Assembly: GCA_033002965.1 (NCBI GenBank)
Contig: JAURVB010014456.1
Location: 1-64,000, forward strand
Direction of reading: 5' to 3'
Source: Piper betle
Lineage: Eukaryota > Streptophyta > Magnoliopsida > Piperales > Piperaceae
DNA length: 64,000 nt
Shown: piece by piece, positions 12,601 to 27,208 of the stretch
Numbering within the stretch: the stretch's first letter is position 1
Layout of the letters: each line of letters starts with the position of its first letter
The notes under the pieces: model-generated
What the model saw: only the letters and a program-made list of their open reading frames with translations
The model's database searches: none
What the model was told of the DNA's origin: nothing
Translations under genes and position numbers: made by a program

Positions 12601-12780
12601 TCTGATAAAGATCATTATGACTTTCAAAAATTTGTTTGGGGTTTGATAAAAATAAATATAGAAGTAAAGGTGACTTGCCCGGGCTGCCGGATGCTCATTA
12701 ACAAGGCATAACTTGTCCGTGCCCGAGACCGACCATGTTAAACCCTACCCCGGCCGTCATCCCTACCAGAAAGCAAAGCC
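9650..12780. other. Intergenic; AT-rich flanks and an unidentified GC-richer block
   Basis: 9730-10330 and 11700-12660 are AT-rich with no coding signal. 10378-11700 has a more balanced composition with open frames up to 142 codons (10635-11063), but the translations show no recognisable domain and no splice-linked partner. It may be part of a non-coding retroelement. I see no gene here. Confidence 0.45.
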
Positions 12781-15877
<3,097 letters not shown>

Positions 15878-18150
15878 CAGCTTGATCTTACAAAGTCCAC
15901 GAACTTATCTTTGTTTTAAGTATTAGATGCTATGCCACCATGGAAGAATGGAATTTGAGGTGTTCATAATTAACACGAGCTGTTAACTGTATTTGAGTAT
16001 TGCTATTAGAGCACGATCTACCAAAAGTTCAACACTGAGCTAGCTGATTATGTGAACTGGTATTTATTATCTGTTACTATTTGTATCATAAGGCGTTTGA
16101 TGTATGATTAGAATGGTCCATATTAACGAAAATGTTGATTAGTATTTAATTTAGTAATCACATTAAAATGCATCTCCTATTGGTGTCCACACAAGGTGAA
16201 GTATAAGCACAATTGATGTCTTTGAGCTTTAACTTAAGAATTTGTGCTTTCTATATGTGGTTTTTACGTCTTGAATTTTTTTCTCCACTGTTTTAATTTA
16301 TAAATGAAATAGAAGAATGCGGCTCTACAAATTTGGACAATATGGGCGTTCCTTCTAGTTTTCGGTTCATGGAGAGCAAAAAGAAAGCTTTTGTTTTTGC
16401 ATGACTTGTTTAGAGGGTGCACGCGCTAGTCTACTATAGTTTACATGTGTGGGGTTGATGAGTAATAATATAAACGAAGGTTTTTTAGTTTTTTAAAATA
16501 ACTAGCCATTTTAAAGTAAACCTACTTGCCCATTTTTACGAGACATTGGATATAGATTAACAGTAATTATATTTTTACTTTAATAATCATTATCACTATT
16601 AATTCTTATCTAATACACTAAAATTAAGTTATTAAAATTTCAAGTTTTCACCCTTTATATATATATATATATATACACACGATAGAATACGAACTTAATA
16701 AGTTAAAGAATCCAAAACTTAAGAATTTGGGAACCTACTTGTCAATCATTCTGATACGATAATCTCAATATTATTATATTGGCAATTATGAAAATGAGAG
16801 TTCCATGCATAAATCTTATGGAAGGTACAAGAAGCCAACCCATTACCTAATATATATTACTACAATGGATCCAAAGCACGCCATGCATGCACACTAGGTA
16901 AGCTAGCTAACAAAAGAGTACCAACTATAGATACAGTAACATTCCATCTTTATACCAGCTAATGTATGTCTTTATTCTATACGAGGGGATCAGAAATCCT
17001 GTCTTGGCAGCAAGCATTGGGCTCTGATGATGAGAAAAATCTTCCTTGGCCATGAGAATCTGCCTTCTTACAAGCTTTCTCTAATCATCTACCAAACTTC
17101 TCTTCTTTTGAAGGTTGGAGCTACAACTGTCTGTATTCTACTAGCTGTTATAGCCTTGTCTGTTCAAGTCCCGAGCATCAAGTAATTAAGTGCTGCTCAC
17201 ATGTTCCCCGTGAGAACACCCTTCTAATAAGTTGCTGTTTTCTTCATATATATATATATATATGTATATATATACAAGAATTAAATGGGATACCCTTCTT
17301 GTCTGTAGAGTTGTTCATCTGTTGGGTTTACTTGATGTTGATTCATTGCTTTTGGGTTTAAAAAAGTCCAAGCATGCAGAAGGGATGCTGTATATATGTT
17401 CAAGCTAATATATTAATTAACGGCCATATTAGTAAATGAGATACTTCAAGTCTAATTTATCCAGCTTTAGTAGCAAAGAAATGAAGCTGCATTTGTATCC
17501 ATTGTTGTTCTTCTTAAATTGGTGACACAAGCACACAAAAAAATAAAAAAGCACAGATCAGAGTGGAATTTGATCCCGCACTTCGGTAACATATTTTCGT
17601 CATTAAAACCCTGTTACTTAAGTATTACACTATTACGTACCATGCCAAATGAAACATTGAAACTAAAAAGAATTTATTTAAAATAGCATTTGTTAATTGC
17701 ACATTATATTCACCTATAAAATTTTATTTACTATTTTTTAAATTGCATGAGAAATTATACTGTAATGACTCATGAGTATATATTTTTACGTAGATATGTG
17801 CGACCTTGACAAAAGCCTCAACTAACAGTACGAAGGACTTCACGAGTCACGACTGATCTGTGAAGTTAAGAAGAACTAGTCATTCTGGATTTCTAAAATG
17901 TATCTTTGCATATAATCCCACGTCCTTGTGCATGTGTAGATTGAATTTAAAGGTAAATTTCTAGTTTTTAGTCCAGCAACATTATTATATTTATATTGTA
18001 CTTAGTAATTGAAACTTTCATACAGGTTTACGAAAAACAAAGAGGGCAAGCAACATTGTGACCCGCGTTGTGATAGTTTATTTATCAAGTTGTAGTACTA
18101 TTGATCGAATATATATACTGTCAGTGGACAGCGAATGTTTTATGATGATT

Positions 18151-18181
<31 letters not shown>

Positions 18182-18475
18182 AGTATGTATGTATGTATGT
18201 ATATCCCTTTTGCTATGTGTATGAACATTTATCAGTCAGTCGTCCTTTTATTATCTCCTGGATACTAATTCCACGTTTACTGGAGCCAATTTAACTAAGA
18301 TTTTTATGAGCCAATTTAATTAAGATTGTAATTTTATGATTCCTGCCATATGGAGGGGATATGATTAGAGTATTAACAAAAGTTGAATCTAATTAATGAT
18401 TTAAATCACATGGTTTTCTTTTTTCGCACGGGATAAATTTGTCATTATGATTGACCGAATTGGCCTTCTTATGTA

Positions 18476-18634
18476 CACTACAATAAAACAGGGTTTTAGT
18501 GACAGTCAGTTTATTACTAAAGCTCTAAATTTGTCATAAAAAAATATCTACACAAAAATAGCTTTTAGATTATTTTCACATCAATGAAAAATAATTTTAC
18601 CGATTAGACAATTAGAGTGTTGTTTTCTTGTAGT
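18476..18634. mobile_element. CACTA-like MITE
   Basis: CACTACAATAAAACA at the left end and TGTTTTCTTGTAGTA at the right end are near-perfect inverted repeats of the CACTACAAGAAAA type common in plant CACTA elements. They enclose about 130 non-coding bases. A clean 3-bp target duplication was not seen. Confidence 0.5.
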
Positions 18635-18655
18635 ATACATGTGTGCGTATGAATG

Positions 18656-18661
<6 letters not shown>

Positions 18662-18698
<37 letters not shown>
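18662..18698. repeat. (TA)n microsatellite
   Basis: About 37 bases of alternating T and A. Confidence 0.95.
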
Positions 18699-19792
18699 CT
18701 CATACACTTATTTATTATTATATAGACCTTAAGATACAAATTTCATATTTTGAGGTCTATCTAATAATAATAAATAGTGTGAATTTCCTACTGATAATAT
18801 TTAGTGGACAAACTTTATATACACATATGTACTTATTAATTTTTTTATTTATGTTTTAAAATTTTATCATGGTTGTTTGTTACGGTTTTTCTGTAACAAA
18901 TTGTCATTGCGACAAATATTTTGACAAGGTATTTCGGTGTCGCTAATTAGAGGCGAAGGCTTTCTCCACTACACACGAACATGACAAATTTTTGTGACAA
19001 AGATTAATTATTTGTCACGGTTTAGAAAGTCTTGTAACGAAAATTTCCACTAATGAATTGCATGAAACATGTAGCTTAATTTGTATTTTTCTACGCTTCT
19101 TACAGCAGACATCAATTTTCTGTTTCTTATTGATACTAACGAAAAATGGTCCCCAGTCGACGTACATTCCATGCATACAACATGTGAATAGATTAGATGC
19201 TTTCCACAGATTCGAAGAACATATCAGATGTGACTTTATTCATATCAGATGCGACTTGATCTGTGAAAAGAGCAGTACTTGACGTGAATCATCAACGACA
19301 AGTCATGCATCAACGAAAGAACGATGAGTTTTAATAAAGTAGTATAGACAGATGGAGACTTGAACATCTGCTAATCTTTAACATTTGTTTGCTGCAGTAG
19401 CAAGTGTATAGTTTCATTTTAATTACGAATTACTACCAAGTGATGTTAATTTGTTGATGCACTAGCAACGTAAAACTCTCAAGTTATAATGACATTGCTA
19501 TTTGCTTATCAGAATATGGGTAATTATTTCATTTGGACTAGCGATATACAAATTCCTATGTGTCGGAAATGATATGATGGGTAGTTGATCCAATTTGTTT
19601 TACTCTCTCCAGCTGTAACAATTTGGTGAAATTTCTCTTTCAGAATTAAACATATCTTTTGTTCTGGGAAATGTATATATAGTATTTATGTGGTTCTTCA
19701 GTTAACATAAATTAAGTGTACTTCACTCTGATATTAACACCATGACTATTGAATCCACAGGAAATGTTATAATATTAGGGTAAAGAGTTTAT

Positions 19793-20415
19793 GAGCCCGG
19801 GGATTTTGATCTAGAACGTCTAATTACAAGGACAACTTATATTTATTATTATTATTATTTTAAAATTAAATTTTAATTTAGGCCGTCCGATTACAAGGAT
19901 AAGGACGGTCAACATCTTGTTTTTAAAAGAAAAAAAAACTAAACCTCCGGACCTTGGTGGCTGCCTCCCTCCACTTTGACCTGCTGTCCCGCCGCCCTCC
20001 TCCTCTACCCCGTCGTCCCGCCGCCCTGCGGCCTCCTCCTCCCCCTCCTTTCTCCACGCTCCCCTGCCGCCGGCCAGGTCCGGTCGCCATGAGCTAGACT
20101 TGGCCGTTCCCTGACCAGATCTGGCTGGGGGAGGCCAAATATAGCCTACGACGGCCAAATCCGGTCGCATAGCAAAAAATGGTTGGATCTTCGACCACAC
20201 AACCCGATCTGGTTGCGGCTGGATTTACTCTGTGGGCAGCCAGACAAGGCTGCCCGCAGCTGGCACGGCCCGTCAGTGGCATTGTTTTTTTTTTTGAAAA
20301 CAATAGATCTGGGTCGTCTTTATAATCGGACGGCTCAGATCAAATTTTAGTTTTTTTTTAAAACAATAAATTTGGGTCATTTTTGTAATCGAATGGCTCA
20401 GATCAAAGCTCGGGC
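19793..20415. repeat. Unidentified element with GCCCG-type inverted ends
   Basis: It opens GAGCCCGGGGATTTTGATC and closes GATCAAAGCTCGGGC, so the ends are imperfect inverted repeats. Inside, GTCCGATTACAAGGA / TATAATCGGACGGCTCAGATC motifs recur three times. A GC-rich core (19960-20100) gives shadow ORFs. A shorter relative follows at 20815-21050. Confidence 0.5.
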
Positions 20416-20451
20416 AAAAAATTTTTTTGCCCCATGCATAGGTCAGCATCC

Positions 20452-20453
<2 letters not shown>

Positions 20454-20504
<51 letters not shown>
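20454..20504. repeat. (TA)n microsatellite
   Basis: About 51 bases of uninterrupted alternating A and T. Confidence 0.97.
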
Positions 20505-20507
<3 letters not shown>

Positions 20508-20814
20508 CACTAATTTTACAAGGAACTGTCATGCATATTTTTATATTTTAATTTGTTTATAGGTATACTTAATACCTTTAAATGCATGTTAATTTAAATT
20601 AAGTATTGAGGCTGGTACTTTCTTTTAATTACTTGAATTAATTTATCGAGTTTATCAAGTGCACGGGAGTAGCCGAGTACTGATGGATAAACAGTATACT
20701 TGAAAAGGAAGTATAATATCACGTCTAGAATATTGGTCACCAGTTATTTTGTCTTGGATTAATGCGAATTAGAATTTATGTGTAATGTATATTAGGTAAT
20801 AGTTCGGGGGAGGA

Positions 20815-21050
20815 AAGGAAATTTTTTTGCACCCAAGACTAATCTCAGTCGTCCGGTTAAAATGGACAGCCAAGATGATTAGGACCCCACCCACCCCCCC
20901 CAAGGCCCAATTCGGCCAAGTAGCCACACTTGGGTCCTGTATTGGCTACATCCTGAGGGAGCGGGTGGGGAAGATAATTTTTAAAAAATATATATATTTA
21001 ATTTGGATCATCCGGGCCATGAAATTTTTTAACCCCGGGCTCAGGCAATC
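20815..21050. repeat. Shorter relative of the 19.8-kb element
   Basis: Shares the GTCGTCCGGTTA...GGACAGCC and CCCCGGGCTCAGGC motifs with 19793-20415. The latter motif is the inverted counterpart of GAGCCCGGGG at 19793. No coding content. Confidence 0.45.
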
Positions 21051-22990
21051 TTTTTCATTAGATAAAATGTAGCATTTTAGTTCTCTAACTTTCTTGATCG
21101 ATGCATCTTAATTAATATAACCTTCGATTGGCTCAAAGATAAATATATATAGGGCCACCTAAAAGCACAAACCGGATGACTAAGTTAAAAAACCCATAAT
21201 TCCTAATAATTGGCAGAGAAAAATTTATAATGGAGAAAATTATTGATTCACATGGCGGTCTTCATTAGTCGTACTCAGGTAGTGATTACTTATTAAGATC
21301 CGGAATTAATTCAAAAAATGGCAGCGCGTACTCAAGGAATTAATTATAATCAGTAGGAAATAAATAATAAATATGCTTAAAATAAACATTTATGTCAAGA
21401 TACTTGTTTAAATATAACATTTTTCGCTATAATTTTATCAAAACCTATAGTTTCTAAAAGCCTACACACAATAATTATCTTCTTTAGAGTATGCATGCAT
21501 GGAAGATACATATATAACTTTTATAATTCTTATTTCCTTAAAGCTGGATGATTAATTAATTAGGCCAATGCACACACACACAGATATATTGAATATATAT
21601 GCACATGAGAATTCTCTATAATATAAACGTCCACATCTGCACGTACATGCAAATATATATCCAGCCAAGCAAGATTAATTTTGTTTGCTTCCTCATAATT
21701 CACATTAAATCAGCTAAATCCCGGTATAGAAAATTTTGATCCTTCCCTGCATGACAACCCATAACCCACCTAAGCTAGTTTTTTTATTCGTTTAATTAAG
21801 TGGTTCTGTTAATTACAAGGAGTAGGGGTGGTTAAGAGAAGATCGAACAACTAAGCAACCAATCAATTTCGTAAACCGTGCATACATGATAAATTAAGAT
21901 AACGGTGGCAATTATGTTCAATCGAAGAAGGATCGGCGGGCGGGGCAATATGAATGATCAATTATATCTATCTCTCCGGGACGTATATATAATAAAAGTA
22001 CAAAATTAACCACACATGCACATAAAATTTATTGTATAAGATCTTGCTCCTCTTGAATGCAATCCATGAACCTTCCTCACGCACGCTTCATTGTCCTAAC
22101 CTTTGTGTCGACAAGATTGTTGGGTGATGGGTGGTTGTTACATAAGTGGGCATCCTATGCAGTGTCTCATAAACATCCAATCCTGCAAATGTATTAAATA
22201 GCACTGATTCTATGGTAAGGATTTTAGGGATGAGAGATGGGAGATCCGTCCATGATGGTCAGTTGCTTCTTGTTTGGAGTTATCAATGTCAGATTCTGTG
22301 CCAAATTCAGAGACGACAGGTAGGTGACATGCTTGAACTAAACTTGCACCCCCTTCCCCCCTCCAAATTTTTTTATGGTTATTAATTTGTTGCTTCTTTA
22401 CTGACGCAAATGGGTGAGCTACTAAGGGACAACTACACGCTACTCGACCTTTTTCCATCCAGCCCCCTCTTTCACTCTTGTACAATTTTCACCTCCCCTG
22501 TCCATCTTAGCAACCCTTTACAATCTCGAACGAACTACTGCTTTTAATTAATTTACCAGCTTTATCTTATTAAATATAAATTAAGTGGACGCCCCAGTTA
22601 CTTCTATATGTTGCCGCATCGTGAATTGTACAAGTAGTGTGAAAATAGATGGGAAGTGGGTTCTTGATAGATTATAAGCATCTACATCGACTGAAAAACA
22701 TGCATTACTGTATGGCAGATTAAATGTAAACATGATGACAAAGGTAATATGCAGATGTTACATGAAGGGATTCTAACTAACAACGTTAAGAGTGAAGAGC
22801 GACGATCGACTGTATATACATAATAATGTGTATATATGACACGATCGTCAATTGATTAATTCCCACCTGCCAAATTAAGTGGTAAATAATAAGATTAAAG
22901 TTGTGATATCTAGACGTCTCGTTAGTCCCCCCGTGCAAGAGAAAAATTAAGGAAGATACATGGCACGGTGGGGGCTGTCAAGACGGCTTA

Positions 22991-22996
22991 CACGTG
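22991..22996. promoter_or_regulatory. G-box CACGTG
   Basis: Palindromic bHLH/bZIP site about 26 bases upstream of the TATA box of the bHLH gene starting at 23568. It could support auto-regulation or stress regulation, but this is inference only. Confidence 0.5.
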
Positions 22997-23021
22997 CGGT
23001 AGTCCCAGCCTTGGTTTGTGC

Positions 23022-23028
23022 TATAAAA
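23022..23028 (+). promoter_or_regulatory. TATA box of the first bHLH gene
   Basis: TATAAAA, about 545 bases before the start codon. A 5' UTR intron from about 23127 (AAG|GTGCAT) to 23549 (TTCCAG|ACTC) would bring the leader to a normal length. Confidence 0.6.
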
Positions 23029-23567
23029 TGGATGCCTACCAAGCCAAAGCTTCGTGTCTTCTGATCTTGCACCTCAGTTCAGAAACTCTTGATCAGGAGC
23101 TTCGCCTCACTACACTCTAATTTCAAGGTGCATTTTTTCTGCTCTTCTTCTTCTTCTTATTTCTTCACGACTTCCTGATTATTCACTTGCCTTCTCATGT
23201 CGCTCAATTCACCTTTTAATTAAGAAGGTGCAAAATTAATTATACCAGAAAAACTACGGCTATATATTTACATTTGCTGATCACCTTCGTCTTCATCGTC
23301 TTTTTCCGGTTTTCTTTAAACTCCATATTTATGATTCATGTTATAATTGATCTACAGCTGATTTCCTAATTCTGGTCATCGGAAGAAATTAATTAACTAC
23401 ATATATACAATACTCTGAGCTCTGTCATCTTTGGCATCCTTTAATTTCTCCTAGACGTAGATGTTCTACAATACTCAAAACAGCAAAGCATGCTTATAAA
23501 AACGGCTCAAAATAACATCTTCACCGGCAACGTTTCTTTCTATTCCAGACTCGATCCCTAGCCATCA

Positions 23568-25431
23568 ATGGAGATTTCATCTACGAGATGGTTGTCAGAA
23601 CTGGTAAGAACAAATACATGTCCATATATAACTTATTTCCTTAAAGATCACTTTGCACATTTCCCGATTCTTTCACCTGCAAATGCTTATCGTGCACCTT
23701 CTTACCCGTTATACCAACCAACATTATCTTAAATGTTTAGAAACAGATCAGAATGACCTTCTTTCACCTGCAAATGCTTATCGTGCACCTTCTTACCCGT
23801 TATACCAACCAACATTATCTTAAATGTTTAGAAACAGATCAGAATGACCCCTAGCTATAATATCTCTTGACACAATCATAGCTATCCAAATATGCAAGTG
23901 GGTATTTCAATTGTGCTAATGAAATTGTGTTGTAGGGAATGGATCAGGATGCTTCAATGTTCCAGCAATTTGACTTGAATTCATTGGATCACTTCACCGC
24001 ACAACAAATAGCAGCTGCACTGGGGCAGGGTCACTTCCGCGACTCTAATTTATCATCTGAAAGCTACACAACATACAACAACCCTTGCATCACTCCGAAG
24101 AGCTCCCCCACCTTTAGCTGCTCATCCATGGACGCTCATCCCACAAATTCAGAAAGAGCCACGAAGCAGCTCAAGACAAGTGATTGGAATTCTCCAGACT
24201 CACCAAACCTTCTCTCTTTTGGCAATCACCATTCAACTTGTAACGCTCAAAACTTGTATGGGGATATCATATCTGAACTCGTGAAGGCCAAGGATGAATC
24301 CACTTCGCCTACGACGTCGAATCTCCAATCGGATATTTTGATGCCCCAGGGGCCGTACATGGATCCTAGCAATGGAGGGAAGGTTGGAGCAGGGCAGAAG
24401 AGAGGAGTCCCTCTGAGTGAAAAGCCTCCCCACGCTCAAGACCATATCATTGCGGAAAGAAAGAGAAGAGAAAAGCTTAGCCAAAGATTCATTGCTCTTT
24501 CGGCAATTGTTCCTGGCCTTAAAAAGGTACTTTACCTTAATCATATTCAATCTTTTGTTTTCTCAAACCAAATGACAATTAGATTGAGTACATGATCAGG
24601 GCTCTGTATAAGCTAGCTCCATATGTAATCTTCATATTTAAGTACTTGGCTTATAGGTACTTGTTCTATTTGTTTGTTTCTATAATTATGCTATTGTACT
24701 TCCAAGTAAATATTTGTATGTGCTGATTTACAATGATGATCGTAATGTATGTAGATGGACAAGGCTTCTGTGCTGGGAGATGCCATCAAGTATCTGAAGC
24801 AGCTGCAAGAGAGAGTGAAGGTACTAGAGGACCAAACGGAGAAGAAAACCATGGAGTCCGTAGTCTTTGTGAGGAAATCTGTCGTCTCCTTTGAAGACGA
24901 CTCCTCTTCCACCGACGAAATCTCCGATGGCAGGCCGGCCGAGCCCCTGCCGGAGATTGAAGCAAGAGTTTCAGATAAACAAGTTCTTATCCGTGTCCAC
25001 TGCGAGAAAAGGAAAGGAGTGATGGTTAAAACCATTGCCGAGATTGAGCAGCTCCATCTATCTGTTGTTAGCACCAGTGTCATCTCTTTTGCCAATTCTG
25101 CTCTTGACATAACTGTGGTTGCACAGGTGACTATCATTCTCGTCATTTGCATTTTCAATCGTTAGAATTTGCACTTATAAGTGGTGCAACTTTATTAGGC
25201 TCTAACGACGAGAAAAATAAAAAGCTGAGTAGTATACATAATACATATATAATTAAGTAGCTTAATTAATATATATCATGCAAAATTAGTTAATCATTTT
25301 CAGCCATGAATTCTAAACAATCGAATCTCACGTTTAATGAGTTTTTGTGATCACAGATGGAGGAAGAATTCGATATAACAATGGGAGACCTGGTAAGGAG
25401 ACTTAGAGCAGCTTGCACCAAGTTCGCGTGA
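23568..25431 (+). CDS. bHLH transcription factor, subgroup IVa (NAI1/bHLH18-19-20-25 type)
   Basis: Four exons, 23568-23603, 23936-24526, 24755-25126 and 25357-25431, all in phase 0, give 357 residues. The short first exon reads MEISSTRWLSEL, the conserved N-terminus of subgroup IVa. The basic region and helix 1 end exon 2 (HIIAERKRREKLSQRF, ALSAIVPGLKK). The His-Glu-Arg-type basic residues (H..ER+RR) predict E-box binding. Helix 2 opens exon 3 (MDKASVLGDAIKYLKQL), followed by a coiled leucine-rich stretch and a C-terminal ACT-like domain (VLIRVHCEKRKGVMVKTI). Members act in the nucleus on ER-body formation, jasmonate responses and iron responses, but which one applies here is not visible. 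All splice sites and the frame are intact. Intron 1 holds an exact 91-bp tandem duplication. Confidence 0.92.
23668..23849. repeat. Exact 91-bp tandem duplication in bHLH intron 1
   Basis: 23668-23758 and 23759-23849 are identical by eye (TTCTTTCACCTGCAAATGC ... GAATGACC), which implies a very recent duplication or an assembly artefact. Confidence 0.93.
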
Positions 25432-27208
25432 AAGGACTCTCCTGGATCCACATTTGCCCACATTCTCTTCATAAATTCTTACCCATGTAGTACATATATT
25501 TCCCAGAGATGTCGACAGAAGAGTCCCTACCTAATAAACTACGGTTTTGCAGCTTCTAGCTAGACAGCTTCCTTCCATATATATATTGACCTTTCCATTT
25601 GGTTAATTCATCTTTCCTTAAGTATTTGAGAAAATCTGATGATCTCCTAATTGAAGCACTTTTTTCTTCTTTATTTATTTTTTTCCTTTTTAGCGTTAGT
25701 CACTTACACCCATGAAATGATAAAATATATCACTTATAGCCCATTCTTTTTAAAAATAATTACTAACGCCCTTTAGCCTCTTAGAACTATATTACTAAGC
25801 TCTTAGATTTTTTAGACGTGGCCAAATTTGGTCGCGTCGTTTCATTGTTTTAGTATGATGATCCGTCAAATTCTGCCACATCATCCGTAAAAAAATACTC
25901 TTTACAATTAAAATTATTATATAATAATTGAAGCTTTTTTTGTTGATAACATATCCTCATTAGACAACATTAAAGACAACTCTTTTACTTTGAGAGAAAT
26001 TAAAGAAATGCGATTGATTCAACACGAGCATTGATTATGAGATCTTATCAAGAAGTTGCTGCTATATGAAATTTAAATATGGCTTCACGCAACCAGCTGC
26101 TGGTACATGTACTAATGTACTAATCGCACATGCATGGTAGAAATATATCCCGGTAATAAAGTTGTAATTTCGAATATAATCAATCCACCACAAAAAAATA
26201 CTTGGGAATACACCGGGTCCTTTCCTCTATATTTTCATTAAATAAGAAAAAATAAAAATTTAAATAGAAAGATCTATTGTAGAGCAGTTCTGCATCCTAT
26301 TGTACATTTGGAACCTCAGGCAGAGAATGTGAACCGTTTTCAGATAATGGGCAAGAAAAAAACCATTTGAGTAATTTTGTAGATTTTAACTTAATTTTTT
26401 GAAAATTTTGAGATATTGATCCGTCGCTGAACTTCATACATTTAGAGGATCAGAAAATCCGAATTCCTTCGAGAATAGAAAAATTATCTCTGCTTTTGAA
26501 AAAAGTAAATTGTGCAGAAGGTAAAAAACACGCGTCCATAAATGCTTGACAGACAACTTTTAGGCGAGACATGATTTTATAGAAGAGAAAACCCGTATAA
26601 ATTGACTTAAAAGTTGTAGTAAAATTATGCATACCTTTCAGACGTTTTTTCGGTTCATGAAAATATAAATTCTATTCAACATTGTCTTAGAAATTTATGT
26701 TCATGGGGGAGAGAGATGGACGAAAATTGAACCACTACAAACTTTTGCATTGTATGGCCACCACATAATAGCAAGAAGCTGACTAATTAGTCCATATCAT
26801 ATACTTTGATGTACCTAGAAATAAATAAGTGATAATGTGCGATATTGCAACATTATTTCTTACACATCGCTCCACGCAAAGCAACTTCACACAAATTTAC
26901 AAACTCCAAAAACAACGATGCAAAAAAATTCTGTACAAAAAGGAATTGGGCAATCGAATTCCAACAATAGATGGTTGACCCAATGAGCTACTTACACGGG
27001 CGCCAAGCAAGAAATAATTCCCGAGATAAATCCTACAAGGGTGAAATTAATTTCATCTTCTAATGGATTAACAGAAGCTTGTTGAAAATCCCACAACCGA
27101 GAGTGAAGGGAGGGAGACCTCTTGCCATTCTCTAATAACTATTACATGGTTGGTATCGTCTAAGAGCTAGATGCAGGCTGTAGAACAGACCAGTGTATCT
27201 AGGCAAAG
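25432..27208. other. Convergent spacer, no gene seen
   Basis: Holds the 3' UTRs of the bHLH gene (+) and the acyltransferase (-). The middle is AT-rich with no recognisable element. Confidence 0.5.

Larger units (their letters stand above)
15878..22980. other. Gene-poor spacer rich in (TA)n and small elements
   Basis: I find no coding gene, tRNA or recognisable miRNA here. It holds several (TA)n tracts (about 16660, 17250, 18165, 18662-18698, 20454-20504), a CACTA-like MITE, and two related repeats at about 19.8 and 20.8 kb, each listed separately. The start should include the WDR5 3' UTR. The end is the bHLH promoter region. Confidence 0.55.

Noticed and set aside
16976..17200. Possible plant miRNA precursor in a non-coding stretch
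   Set aside because: I compared it with the common conserved plant miRNA families I know and found no match. No convincing stem was seen.
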